64,000 bases of DNA from Litorimonas sp051251645 (GCA_051251645.1 JBPOEY010000001.1:248001-312000), one strand, 5' to 3'. Shown: positions 17,851-25,200, numbered from the stretch's first letter. Program-made: numbers and translations. Notes: generated by a model from the letters alone, not told the origin.

Positions 17851-18806
17851 GACAAAGCGTCCTTCATGAACGTCGCGAGGCGGGGCTCCATGGCGTCATA
17901 TTCTTTTAAGAACGCATCATGGCCGTAAAGGCTGGTAAAGGTATAGAGTTCGCTCGGACCTGAGAGGCGATCGCGCAATTCTCGCATATCGGGCAGAGGC
18001 GCAAGCTGGTCGGAAATAGCGGTCATCAGCAGCGTTGGCGTGCTGATAGTCTCGGGTTTTACCCGGTGCAGGTCGATGGACTCAGAGAGCGCTAAGAACC
18101 GCGCCGCATCCATGCTGGCGGCAAAGGCATCGCCCCGACTGCCAAGGTAATCGCAAATATCAAAGCTAGCGGGATGAGCTCCAGTTTCTGCGAGCGCAAA
18201 GCGATCTGCGAATTCTTCGGGGGTGCGGTAGGTTGTCATCGCGAGTTCGCGCGCGAGTTTCAGCCCTTGGTCCGGACGACCCGCCTCAAGGCCCAACCGC
18301 ACAATCCGCCTTTGAATGCCGCGCCAGCCAACGCCTATAGGGTAAGGTTTATGTGCAGCCCCAATGATGCAGAGGTTCTGGACAGCGTTTGGGTGATCGC
18401 GCGCGAACGCGAGGCTGCACATGCCGCCGTAAGAGCTTCCGATCAGAGCAGTAACGGGACCTAAGTTATGGTCATCAATCAAGGCTTTTAGACGCTTGGC
18501 TTGGTCCGTTGTTGTAATGGTGTCGGGACATTGATCGCCACCCGCGTTGGGCGCGAAGTCGAGTCCGAGGACCCGGACGTGATTAAGATCAATTGCGCCG
18601 CCTGAGCGCACCAATCGTGACCACCAGCCTCTTTTTTTGATCGGGTCATCCGCCACATGTCGAGTCGCGGAAATTCCCCCGAGCACGATAACAAGAGGGG
18701 CATCATCAGTCCCGTAGAGACGCCCGTGCACGACATCGCTGCGCATTTCGCAGCCACGCTCCAGTGTCCAATCGCCGAGGTTCGTTTCAATGTCGCGACC
18801 TTGCAC
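17847..18806 (-). CDS. metX: Homoserine O-acyltransferase (MetX family, probably succinyl type)
   Basis: A roughly 319-residue alpha/beta-hydrolase fold acyltransferase that activates homoserine for methionine synthesis. The oxyanion region is VIVLGGISATRHV, the nucleophile serine is in IGSSYGGM, the acid is in AISDQLAP and the histidine is in LYGHDAFLKE. GGISA plus SSYGGM is the pattern of the succinyl-CoA-using MetX group. A TTG at 18830 would add 8 residues, but the GTG at 18806 has a clear ribosome site (AAAGGTGG ending 3 nt before), so I choose it. A SAM-I riboswitch precedes it. Confidence 0.86.
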   Translation of the reverse strand: MQGRDIETNLGDWTLERGCEMRSDVVHGRLYGTDDAPLVIVLGGISATRHVADDPIKKRGWWSRLVRSGGAIDLNHVRVLGLDFAPNAGGDQCPDTITTTDQAKRLKALIDDHNLGPVTALIGSSYGGMCSLAFARDHPNAVQNLCIIGAAHKPYPIGVGWRGIQRRIVRLGLEAGRPDQGLKLARELAMTTYRTPEEFADRFALAETGAHPASFDICDYLGSRGDAFAASMDAARFLALSESIDLHRVKPETISTPTLLMTAISDQLAPLPDMRELRDRLSGPSELYTFTSLYGHDAFLKEYDAMEPRLATFMKDALS

Positions 18807-18885
18807 GGTCCACCTTTCTTGACGGGCCAAGCATGCGGGTCGTGGAAGGGGAGGGTCACCGCCTCATTGTAACAGAGGGAGTGCT

Positions 18886-19009
18886 CTCTCATCTTCCGGG
18901 CGAACCCGCAGGACTTGGCACCTGATACAACGTTTCCGTTGTCGGTTGCCCCGGAAGTCGCCCTCAAATTGAGGATCGGGCCTTGTCCCTCACTCCGGTC
19001 TTGATGAGT
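18886..19009 (-). promoter_or_regulatory. SAM-I (S-box) riboswitch upstream of metX-metB
   Basis: Read on the minus strand, the element starts CTCATCAAGA and closes GATGAG (P1). In order it contains GAGGGAC, GGCCC, GGCAACC, a P3 hairpin CAACG-GAAA-CGTTG, AGGTGCCAAGTCCTGC, and a P4 hairpin CGGG-TTCG-CCCG running into GGAAGATGAGAG. All are hallmarks of the S-box aptamer in the right order. An extra small hairpin (CCTCA / TGAGG) is inserted in the P2 loop. No intrinsic terminator is obvious before metX, so control may be translational. Confidence 0.88.
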
Positions 19010-19068
19010 AATGGGGCTATGCCGAGCGCGCGCGAAGAGGTCAAGCCAGAGCTTTTAACTTCAGAGTA

Positions 19069-19470
19069 TCACCCCGACGTTGGTGCGCCCTTGGCCCAGA
19101 TGATCGCCATGAACAGCCCTTTCATCGGCTGCAGCAAGGCGATGCACATCACGGCGAGAAACACGCTAATCCCCGTAATGGAGGCCCATGTCGGGATATC
19201 GGATTTAAACACGACCCAATGAAAGACGGGCGCGGTCAAATGCCCTGCGACAAGCATGGACGCCCAAGCCGGGCCGTCGTCGGCACGAACCTCGCCCCAG
19301 TTTACGCCGCAGCTTGGACAATTCTCAACAGGCTTGAGAAAAGCGCGGAAGAGTTTGGCGTCGCCGCAATTGGGGCATCTCATCATCAAGCCGCGTTTGA
19401 TCTTTGGCTTGAGGGCGCCAGTGGGTTGAGGTCCTTTAATCATGAAGGATAGATAGGCGTTTCCTGTCAT
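19069..19470 (-). CDS. DUF983 family zinc-ribbon membrane protein
   Basis: A 133-residue protein. RGLMMRCPNCGDAKLF and NCPSCGVNW form a zinc ribbon near residues 27-57, followed by two or three hydrophobic segments (about 70-90 and 95-128). This is the DUF983 pattern, a family common in alphaproteobacteria without a proven function. Its ATG overlaps the stop of the UdgX gene (ATGA), so it is translated from the same mRNA as the repair genes. An internal ATG (MIKGPQP) is an alternative start. Confidence 0.85.
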   Translation of the reverse strand: MTGNAYLSFMIKGPQPTGALKPKIKRGLMMRCPNCGDAKLFRAFLKPVENCPSCGVNWGEVRADDGPAWASMLVAGHLTAPVFHWVVFKSDIPTWASITGISVFLAVMCIALLQPMKGLFMAIIWAKGAPTSG

Positions 19471-20903
19471 GCTGCCAACAGGGCTGCGACGGTTTGCAAC
19501 TCAGCCACCAATTGCGGATAGGCGGTCGCTGTATCTTCATAGCGTTGAACCCGAAGAATATAGGAAGGATGCGACGTCACGAAGAATTTTTGCCCGTCTT
19601 GGCGTTCCAATACTTGGCCCCGGGTTTCGCTGACCTTGACGGGGCGTCCGTTGACGGCCCGCGCGGCAGATCCGCCGAGGCACAGTATGAGGTCAGGTTT
19701 GACCAATTCGATTTCCCGTTCCAGCCAAACATTACAGGCCGCAATTTCGGCGATAGACGGATTTTTATGGATGCGGCGTTGTCCGCGCACCTCATATTTG
19801 AAATGTTTGACAGCGTTGGTGACATAGGCTTGATCGCGTGACAGTCCGGCTTCGGCCATCGCTTGGTCGAGGATTTTGCCCGCCGGACCGATAAAGGGCT
19901 GACCCGCTAAGTCTTCTTTGTCACCGGGTTGCTCACCAACAATCATCAGCCGCGCATTGGGTGGGCCCACGCCTGCGACGCCTTGTGTTGCGCCGTCCCA
20001 AAGGGCGCATCGACGACAGGCTTCGACTTGACCCCAAACCGCCGCAATATCGGGCGGGCTGACGTTTTCATCGGTGCGTGAGGGTTGATAGGTCGCTTTC
20101 TGAGCAATTGGATTTGGCGAATAATTAAGGCTTTTCATCAGTCGTTGTTCTTGATCTTTGGCCCCTTGGATCAGCGATGGAATGAGGGCGGCTTCCGGCA
20201 GATTGTGCCAATATTTTTTTGGCATTTCTGCGGTCATTGCGGAGACTTTCAACCGCGACGGATTGAAGATGGACGAGAAATAGGTCTTCCATTGGTCCTC
20301 AACAACATCTTCGGCAGGAACATCTGTTTTGGCGCCGCCAGAATCAAACTCTAATGTATCGCCGTTCCAAATCGCCGAACGGTAGGGTGTGAGGATCGCC
20401 CAATCCATATTGGGAAAGCGGCGCGTGAAGAAGGGTGTCGCAAGGTCAATGATGAAATGGCTCGGCTCAAACCACGCCATATATCGCTCGCGGCCTTCTG
20501 CTGTTTCATCGACTTTGCGGAAGCGGACAAAGGCATGCATTTTATGACGATCGCGGCGCACAGCTTTGTCTGCGTCATTGATCCAAGCCACATCCTCATC
20601 GACCGTATTGCGCATCAGGCTGGGTTGATCTTGTAAGCGCCAGAGCAGACGGTAGAGATGGTCGTAGCGCAACGGGTCGCTATGACAGGCTACGCGTTCC
20701 GCCCGGTCCATAAAATCTTTAGAGGCGACGACTTTACGTCGGGCATCCGTCAAACCGATCACGCCGAAATCGAGCAATGTTTCTTGCCGATCCGGCGGAA
20801 TAAAGCGCACTTGCGCCGGAGCGACCCGGGCGGCGCACATGGCGCGGGCCTGCGCTTTCCAGCCCGCAAAGTCGGCATGATGGTCGAGCGTTACTGTGTG
20901 CAT
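19467..20903 (-). CDS. DUF4130 (TIGR03915-type) - UdgX uracil-DNA glycosylase fusion
   Basis: A 478-residue two-domain protein. The N-terminal ~250 residues match the DUF4130/TIGR03915 putative DNA-repair domain that accompanies the radical SAM protein encoded next door. The C-terminal ~190 residues are a family-4-like uracil-DNA glycosylase with paired cysteines (CRRCALW), GEQPGDKEDLAGQPFIGPAG near residue 322 and the arginine-rich loop GQRRIHKNPS near 374. The histidine in RRIH is the residue that covalently traps uracil-site DNA in characterised UdgX enzymes. It starts 6 nt after the radical SAM gene. Confidence 0.9.
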   Translation of the reverse strand: MHTVTLDHHADFAGWKAQARAMCAARVAPAQVRFIPPDRQETLLDFGVIGLTDARRKVVASKDFMDRAERVACHSDPLRYDHLYRLLWRLQDQPSLMRNTVDEDVAWINDADKAVRRDRHKMHAFVRFRKVDETAEGRERYMAWFEPSHFIIDLATPFFTRRFPNMDWAILTPYRSAIWNGDTLEFDSGGAKTDVPAEDVVEDQWKTYFSSIFNPSRLKVSAMTAEMPKKYWHNLPEAALIPSLIQGAKDQEQRLMKSLNYSPNPIAQKATYQPSRTDENVSPPDIAAVWGQVEACRRCALWDGATQGVAGVGPPNARLMIVGEQPGDKEDLAGQPFIGPAGKILDQAMAEAGLSRDQAYVTNAVKHFKYEVRGQRRIHKNPSIAEIAACNVWLEREIELVKPDLILCLGGSAARAVNGRPVKVSETRGQVLERQDGQKFFVTSHPSYILRVQRYEDTATAYPQLVAELQTVAALLAA

Positions 20904-20909
20904 GAGCGG

Positions 20910-22160
20910 TTACAGCGCGAGGACAAATTGTTCGGGCGGCGGGGCAAAACGGGCGCGTAAATCCTGCGTATCCAGCAAACCACCCGGTTGGTAATCCGCC
21001 GTTTGGATAAAAGGCATCGCCTTTTTTACTGTATGGGTTAGTTTCGTTAGGTCCGACAAACGGATGGACGTCATGCGTCTGGCTTGGATTAATCGATCTA
21101 CAGTTTTTGCCCCCAAGCCTGGAATGCGGAGCATGAGGTGTCGTGACGCGCGGTTCACATCAATCGGGAAGGTTTCCCGGTGACGCAGCGCCCACGCGAG
21201 TTTGGGGTCAATGTCGAGATCAAGCATACCGCCCGTTGACGCGGCCTCGATTTCTGAGCGCTCAAAATCATAAAATCGCAACAACCAATCCGCTTGATAA
21301 AGGCGATGTTCGCGCATCAAGGGCGGCCGCACAGGCGGTAGATCAAGCGACGCATCCTGCATCGGCGAGAAGGCGGAATAATAGACCCGGCGCAAGCCAT
21401 AGCCGGAATAAAGCTCGGTCGAGGTTTTGAGGATATCGCTATCCGTGCTCGCATCTGCGCCGATGATCATCTGTGTCGATTGTCCGCCGGGCGCAAAAAT
21501 AGGGACTTTGGCTTTTTTTAGTAAACGGTTTTCTCGTGCATCCTTGGCATCATCCAGTCGGACTTTCACACCCGCCATCGCTTTTCGAATAACAGGCTGG
21601 GATTTCTCTGGGGCAAAATGCTCCAGACTTTCTTCCTTGGGTAGTTCGACATTAATTGAAACGCGGTCGGCCAACTCTCCCGCGCGTTGGATCAGAAGCG
21701 GGTCGGCCTCGGGAATGGTTTTGAGATGAATATAGCCGCGAAAATTGTGATCTTCACGCAGAATTCGCGCGACTTCGACGATTTGTTCCATCGTATAATC
21801 GGGCGATTGAATGATCCCGGACGATAGAAACAAGCCTTCGATATAATTGCGTTTGTAGAAATCAAGCGTCAGTTGGACGACTTCGGCAACGGTAAAGCGC
21901 GCCCGGTCGACATTGCTCGACACACGATTGACGCAATAGCGGCAATCGAAAATACACCAATTCGTCAGCAAGACTTTCAATAGTGAGATGCACCGCCCAT
22001 CGGGCGCATAAGCATGACATATGCCCATGCCCTCGGTTGATCCGAGGCCCTCTTTGCCCAAGGATGAGCGTGATTTTGTGCCCGAGCTCGCGCAAGAGGC
22101 GTCATATTTCGCCGCGTCTGCTAGAATAGCGAGCTTATTAATGAGGGTTCGTTTAGCCAT
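20910..22160 (-). CDS. Putative DNA modification/repair radical SAM protein (TIGR03916-like)
   Basis: A 416-residue radical SAM protein. The cluster motif CIFDCRYC (CxxxCxxC) lies near residue 67, and a C-terminal helix-hairpin-helix (LMLRIPGLGAKTVDRLIQARR) suggests DNA binding. Members of this group occur beside the DUF4130/UdgX protein, as here. The frame is open to 22214, but a LexA box lies between that ATG and the one at 22160, so the downstream start (MAKRTLINKLAILADAAKY) is preferred. The reaction is unknown. Confidence 0.88.
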   Translation of the reverse strand: MAKRTLINKLAILADAAKYDASCASSGTKSRSSLGKEGLGSTEGMGICHAYAPDGRCISLLKVLLTNWCIFDCRYCVNRVSSNVDRARFTVAEVVQLTLDFYKRNYIEGLFLSSGIIQSPDYTMEQIVEVARILREDHNFRGYIHLKTIPEADPLLIQRAGELADRVSINVELPKEESLEHFAPEKSQPVIRKAMAGVKVRLDDAKDARENRLLKKAKVPIFAPGGQSTQMIIGADASTDSDILKTSTELYSGYGLRRVYYSAFSPMQDASLDLPPVRPPLMREHRLYQADWLLRFYDFERSEIEAASTGGMLDLDIDPKLAWALRHRETFPIDVNRASRHLMLRIPGLGAKTVDRLIQARRMTSIRLSDLTKLTHTVKKAMPFIQTADYQPGGLLDTQDLRARFAPPPEQFVLAL

Positions 22161-22171
22161 ATTTGACAATC

Positions 22172-22186
22172 GAACAAAGAGAGAAC
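22172..22186 (-). promoter_or_regulatory. LexA box (SOS operator) upstream of the radical SAM-UdgX operon
   Basis: On the minus strand the sequence is GTTCTCTCTTTGTTC, an exact GTTC-N7-GTTC, the known LexA recognition sequence in alphaproteobacteria. It sits 12-26 nt upstream of the chosen start of the radical SAM gene, where a repressor would block transcription. This predicts induction of the three-gene cassette by DNA damage. Confidence 0.82.
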
Positions 22187-22369
22187 AAAAACAAGTTTTC
22201 TTGTCAGGTGTCATTCCCCTATCTTCGTCTGCCCCACTTTTTGATCACGTGTCTGATATGACGTATTCGAATGTCATGCGCAGGTATTCCTGAGAGTTAG
22301 GCGACATGAATCCGAGGAACCTCACAATAGTGTTAACTCTAATCAATCACCGTGGCTGGTTTTTTGATT

Positions 22370-22395
22370 GGAACCAGATATAGTTAATGGGCGTT
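22370..22395 (+). promoter_or_regulatory. EcfG-type general-stress promoter
   Basis: GGAAC (22370-22374), a 17-nt spacer and CGTT (22392-22395), an exact match to the EcfG/SigT consensus. Transcription would start near 22402, leaving about 30 nt of leader before the ATG at 22434. Confidence 0.83.
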
Positions 22396-22433
22396 TATAG
22401 ATTGTAACGCCCGTAGATCCCTAGGAGGATACG

Positions 22434-22817
22434 ATGAAGATGATTTTGAAAATGACGCTCGGCCTATCAACAGCGGCCCTCTTTGCCACGACTGCTCAGG
22501 CGGGAGAGGTTAAATCCGACACAATGACAAAAACTGTCGACGCGACACAAACGGTCAAGACAATTGACGCGGATAACCAAGTCAGCCAGCTGACGCTAGT
22601 TCAGATGAGCGATGACAGCCAAGCTGTTCTTGGTGCGTTTGAACAGCAAACGACAGATGCCTATATTGTTCAAAATAATAATGGTGAGCTATTTATCAAT
22701 CATCTGGTTCCAATTGAAGAGCTTCCAGACCCTTCTTTGACTGTTGAAGTCGTTGATACGTATGAAATTACCTATCGCGGCATCACTTACACTAACAAGA
22801 TTGTAGGCGAACAATAG
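22434..22817 (+). CDS. Exported hypothetical protein of the stress island
   Basis: A 127-residue protein with a signal peptide (MKMILKMTLGLSTAALFATTAQA, cut near residue 23) and a mature part rich in T, D and V, with no cysteine and no membrane helix after the signal. It is probably periplasmic. TAGGAGGATACG gives a strong ribosome site. It is flanked by an EcfG-type promoter and a terminator, making a one-gene stress unit. No domain is recognised. Confidence 0.82.
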   Translation: MKMILKMTLGLSTAALFATTAQAGEVKSDTMTKTVDATQTVKTIDADNQVSQLTLVQMSDDSQAVLGAFEQQTTDAYIVQNNNGELFINHLVPIEELPDPSLTVEVVDTYEITYRGITYTNKIVGEQ

Positions 22818-22846
22818 TTCGGCACATATGCCGTATAAGATTAAGG

Positions 22847-22871
22847 CGGGCCTGTTGAGGCCCGTTTTTTT
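22847..22871 (+). terminator. Rho-independent terminator
   Basis: A 6-bp stem (CGGGCC / GGCCCG), 6-nt loop and T7 run, 30 nt after the exported-protein stop. Confidence 0.9.
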
Positions 22872-22918
22872 ATGCGCGGAACACGCGGCAAGCATCAGTC
22901 GGAGTCAGGAGCATAAAT

Positions 22919-23356
22919 ATGGGAAATGATGAGACGATTGTCGAGACGCAAGATGCTCTCCTTGCGAGGCATGCGACGGAGCGAGCGCAGCTGGAGCGCG
23001 TTGAGTCGCTCGCGCGCACAATGGACGCAGCCTTCACTATTCCGGGAACAAATATCCCGCTTGGCTTGGATACGATTGTCGGTTTGGTTCCGGGAATTGG
23101 TGACACAGTCAGTTTGGGGATTGCAGGGTATATTATGAGCCACGGCGTTGGCTTGAAAGCCAAGAAGCATCACATGGCGCGAATGGGGTGGAATATATTT
23201 TTAGATTGGTTGATCGGGCTCGTGCCGGTGATTGGTGATCTTTTGGATATTGGTTGGCGCGGCAATCTTCGTAATGCGGCGTTACTGCGTCAGATTACAG
23301 AAGATCGCTGGATGAATGAACGCGCAGAGGTCGGGATTATTGATCACGCCGCGTAA
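22919..23356 (+). CDS. DUF4112 domain membrane protein
   Basis: A 145-residue protein with the DUF4112 signature: AFTIPGTNIPLGLDTIVGLV followed by PGIGDTVSLGIAGYI near residues 38-77, then a second repeat-like hydrophobic segment FLDWLIGLVPVIGDLLDIGW. The family is uncharacterised and usually has two short membrane segments. AGGAG lies 8-12 nt before the ATG. It lacks a convincing promoter of its own and may be read through from the upstream gene. Confidence 0.88.
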   Translation: MGNDETIVETQDALLARHATERAQLERVESLARTMDAAFTIPGTNIPLGLDTIVGLVPGIGDTVSLGIAGYIMSHGVGLKAKKHHMARMGWNIFLDWLIGLVPVIGDLLDIGWRGNLRNAALLRQITEDRWMNERAEVGIIDHAA

Positions 23357-23368
23357 GGCTTACGATGC

Positions 23369-23396
23369 AAAAAACCCGCCATCAATGATGGCGGGT
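23369..23396 (-). terminator. Rho-independent terminator for the PLDc_N gene
   Basis: A 10-bp stem (ACCCGCCATC / GATGGCGGGT) with a 3-nt loop, followed on the minus strand by a T-run. It ends the small PLDc_N unit and lies between two convergent genes. Confidence 0.87.
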
Positions 23397-23432
23397 GTTG
23401 TCTTAGTAAAATTTTGAGGGCTGCTGTGGGTT

Positions 23433-23603
23433 CTAGCGGGCTTTGGGGCCAATAAAGAACCATAGGATCAGTCCGATAACGTTGAAGAGCAACAGGCCAA
23501 TAGTCCAAAGGACTTTTGCTGTGGTGGACTCACTGGACTTCCATACATTGATGATAGCCCAAATGACCAAGATCAGAATGACGAGGCCTAACAGATACTC
23601 CAT
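23433..23603 (-). CDS. PLDc_N-domain small membrane protein (56 aa)
   Basis: A two-helix membrane protein: MEYLLGLVILILVIWAIINV, then WKSSESTTAKVLWTIGLLLF and a C-terminal WFFIGPKAR. This is the short PLDc_N pattern (helix, polar SS/T-K loop, helix, GPxxR tail) found as stand-alone proteins in many bacteria. AAGGA lies about 8 nt before the ATG and a terminator follows. Function unknown; its position suggests an envelope stress role. Confidence 0.83.
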   Translation of the reverse strand: MEYLLGLVILILVIWAIINVWKSSESTTAKVLWTIGLLLFNVIGLILWFFIGPKAR

Positions 23604-23711
23604 TGATTTTTCCTTTTATCTCGAAAGTTGAACTCGCTGACTATGGCACAACACTTTAACTTTGTCGGCATTCCGTTCATATTTTTCTTTTGCGAGTTTT
23701 AAGTGATTTAA

Positions 23712-23806
23712 AATGAAAAACCCGGGCGCCGTGCAGGGGAACGAACGGAGCCCGGGTTTAAGAAACATCGGGATGAAGGGGAGTTTCCAGATGTTTTAGT
23801 CTTGTA
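23712..23806 (-). ncRNA. Putative GsrN-like general-stress small RNA
   Basis: On the minus strand, an EcfG-type promoter is followed by a ~95-nt non-coding segment with two hairpins. The first has a 7-bp stem (23763-23769 with 23790-23796) and a 20-nt loop containing CTCCCCTT. The second has a 15-bp stem with one mismatch (23718-23732 with 23745-23759), a loop TCGTTCCCCTGC, and a T-run, so it doubles as a terminator. Unpaired C-rich loops that can cover ribosome sites are typical of alphaproteobacterial regulatory RNAs and of Caulobacter GsrN. No ORF fits. Homology to GsrN is inferred from layout only. Confidence 0.66.
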
Positions 23807-23812
23807 AAATTT

Positions 23813-23839
23813 ATACGTCCAACAGTGGAGTTTGGTTCC
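23813..23839 (-). promoter_or_regulatory. EcfG-type promoter of the putative sRNA
   Basis: Minus strand GGAAC (23839-23835), 17-nt spacer, CGTAT (23817-23813). The -35 is exact and the -10 differs at one position from CGTT. The predicted start is near 23806, immediately before the first hairpin. Confidence 0.7.
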
Positions 23840-23973
23840 TCAAAACGTGATAAAAGATTTATCGGCGTTGAGAGCTTAGAAAAATATCGGTGAACATAGT
23901 CCATAATGAATTTGAAACTTGTTCAGTCTGAGATTTGTTTTCGGGTTTTCATCTACCTCGCTGCAACTCTTTT

Positions 23974-23999
23974 GGAACGAAATTGCCCGTACTACCGTT
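23974..23999 (+). promoter_or_regulatory. EcfG-type general-stress promoter
   Basis: GGAAC (23974-23978), exactly 17 nt, CGTT (23996-23999). It is about 60-90 nt upstream of the DUF883-like gene and faces the sRNA promoter 135 bp away. Confidence 0.82.
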
Positions 24000-24062
24000 A
24001 GTCTTGTGAGCGCGCATCAAGCAGATGTGCAAGACATGACAATTTTAGAAAAGGGCCCGACC

Positions 24063-24413
24063 ATGGCGACGATCAAAACAACTACACCGAAACCAACGAA
24101 AAAAGTCCCAACAGTAACCGCGACAACAAGCGCGAATGTTGTGCCGATGAACAACGACATTTCCAACCAACTGGAAACGTTGCGCAATGATATCATGCTG
24201 CTCGCGAAAACAGTTAAAGAGCAGGCTAAGAGCACAGTCGAAAGCCGTAAAGACACAGCGAAAACTGTGGCTATCGACCAAAAAGATGCTGCTCTTGCAA
24301 AATATGATGAGCTGTCAACTAAGGCTGAACTGCAGATCCGTGAAAAGCCACTGACATCTATGGCCATGGCAGTCGGTGCTGGACTTGTGCTCAGTGCAAT
24401 CCTGCGTAAATAG
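24063..24413 (+). CDS. DUF883/ElaB-like membrane-anchored helical protein
   Basis: A 116-residue protein: a Thr/Pro/Lys-rich N terminus, a long charged helix (about residues 30-95, with Lys/Ala/Asp-rich heptad-like stretches) and a C-terminal hydrophobic segment EKPLTSMAMAVGAGLVLSAIL ending in RK. This matches the ElaB/YqjD/DUF883 pattern of stress-induced inner-membrane proteins, some of which bind ribosomes. AAGGG 7 nt before the ATG at 24063 favours that start over an in-frame ATG at 24036. Confidence 0.8.
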   Translation: MATIKTTTPKPTKKVPTVTATTSANVVPMNNDISNQLETLRNDIMLLAKTVKEQAKSTVESRKDTAKTVAIDQKDAALAKYDELSTKAELQIREKPLTSMAMAVGAGLVLSAILRK

Positions 24414-24432
24414 TCGACGCGAATTTAATGAG

Positions 24433-24457
24433 ACCCGGCGCTTGCGCCGGGTTTTTT
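24433..24457 (+). terminator. Rho-independent terminator, possibly leaky
   Basis: A perfect 9-bp stem (ACCCGGCGC / GCGCCGGGT) with a 2-nt gap and T6. The next gene starts 20 nt later with no recognisable promoter of its own, so some read-through is likely. Confidence 0.87.
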
Positions 24458-24477
24458 ACGTATAGAGAGGCGGCGCA

Positions 24478-24945
24478 ATGCTGAAGTATGCGACAATCAT
24501 CGTCCCAATGCTGTTGAGGCTAGGAAATTCGACGAATTCATCCAGAGTTGTCCGAGATCAAATCGGCGTTCTTATATTGATGAGTGTCGCAATCGTTTTT
24601 TTCTTGGCTGCGCTTTTCACGTGGGTCGCAAAAACATATAGCCTTGACATCGCTTTCTTGGTCATTGGTCTCATTACGGCAGCTTTTGCGGTCGGATTGA
24701 CGATAAAATCCCGTGTTGCAAAAGCGTCAGCCGTAAAGGCAACAATAGAACAAGATGCCAAACTTAAAGGTGTTCTGGCCGCGAAAGCTGACCCTCTCTC
24801 AGAGTATATTCCTGACGACGTTTTGACACATCCGATTGTTCAAAAATTTCTGGCACAGATTGAGGATAGGCCATTCCTCTCAGCATTGATTGCAGTCGTG
24901 TTAGGAATAGTTCTTTCAAACCAATTTTTAGACACTTCAGAATAG
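24478..24945 (+). CDS. Holin-like/phage_holin_3_6-type membrane protein
   Basis: A 155-residue protein with two adjacent membrane helices (about residues 30-49 and 55-75), a Lys/Ala-rich cytoplasmic stretch, and a third helix near the C terminus (LSALIAVVLGIVLSNQF). The layout resembles membrane proteins that sit beside DUF883 genes and are often labelled phage holin family, though nothing here is phage-related. GAGAGGCGGCG upstream of the ATG is a modest ribosome site. Confidence 0.72.
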   Translation: MLKYATIIVPMLLRLGNSTNSSRVVRDQIGVLILMSVAIVFFLAALFTWVAKTYSLDIAFLVIGLITAAFAVGLTIKSRVAKASAVKATIEQDAKLKGVLAAKADPLSEYIPDDVLTHPIVQKFLAQIEDRPFLSALIAVVLGIVLSNQFLDTSE

Positions 24946-24967
24946 AAAACATTTCACGAGGCCCGAT

Positions 24968-25123
24968 ATGACCGACCATCACACAGATAAACACCCAGTA
25001 CATCTTGATTCCGTTGACGCGCAATCGGCAAAACGTTCTTCCAAATTTTGGTGGATGTTTATCATCTCGACGATACTTGTCGTTGTCGCGATGATTGTAA
25101 TCTTCGCGAATGCTAGTGTTTAG
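24968..25123 (+). CDS. Small membrane protein (51 aa), C-tail anchored
   Basis: A short His/Asp-rich N terminus (MTDHHTDKHPVHLDSVD), a basic stretch AKRSSKF, and a hydrophobic helix (about residues 28-47, WWMFIISTILVVVAMIVIFA). GAGG lies 6 nt upstream of the ATG, and the gene begins 22 nt after the holin-like gene, so it is probably its operon partner. No family is recognised. Confidence 0.65.
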   Translation: MTDHHTDKHPVHLDSVDAQSAKRSSKFWWMFIISTILVVVAMIVIFANASV

Positions 25124-25160
25124 CTCTAGCGCTCAGCCCAGAGCTTAAGGTTTTATAAAA

Positions 25161-25198
25161 ACGCCCGGAACTTCTTATGGAGTTCGGGCGTATTTTTT
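25161..25198 (+). terminator. Rho-independent terminator overlapping a candidate EcfG promoter
   Basis: The stem ACGCCCG(G)AACT / AGTTCGGGCGT with one bulged base is followed by ATTTTTTAT. It ends the DUF883-holin-like-small protein unit. The same bases contain GGAAC-N17-CGTAT. Confidence 0.85.
25167..25193 (+). promoter_or_regulatory. Candidate EcfG-type promoter inside the terminator hairpin
   Basis: GGAAC (25167-25171), 17-nt spacer, CGTAT (25189-25193). The predicted start falls at about 25199-25201, at the ATG of the next gene, so the mRNA would be leaderless. The same -10 variant occurs at the sRNA promoter and before the ParB-like gene. Confidence 0.55.
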
Positions 25199-25200
25199 AT

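Noticed and set aside
22901..22927. GGAAC-N17-CGGA before the DUF4112 gene as an EcfG promoter
   Set aside because: The -10 differs at two of four positions and the start would fall inside or just before the ribosome site.
23650..23674. GGAAT-N16-TGTT on the minus strand before the PLDc_N gene
   Set aside because: Both boxes deviate from consensus. A weak EcfG promoter is possible but I would not call it.
23712..23800. Plus-strand reading of the sRNA hairpins as GGA-loop (CsrA-type) binding sites
   Set aside because: The plus strand lacks a promoter and U-run at the right places, while the minus strand has both.
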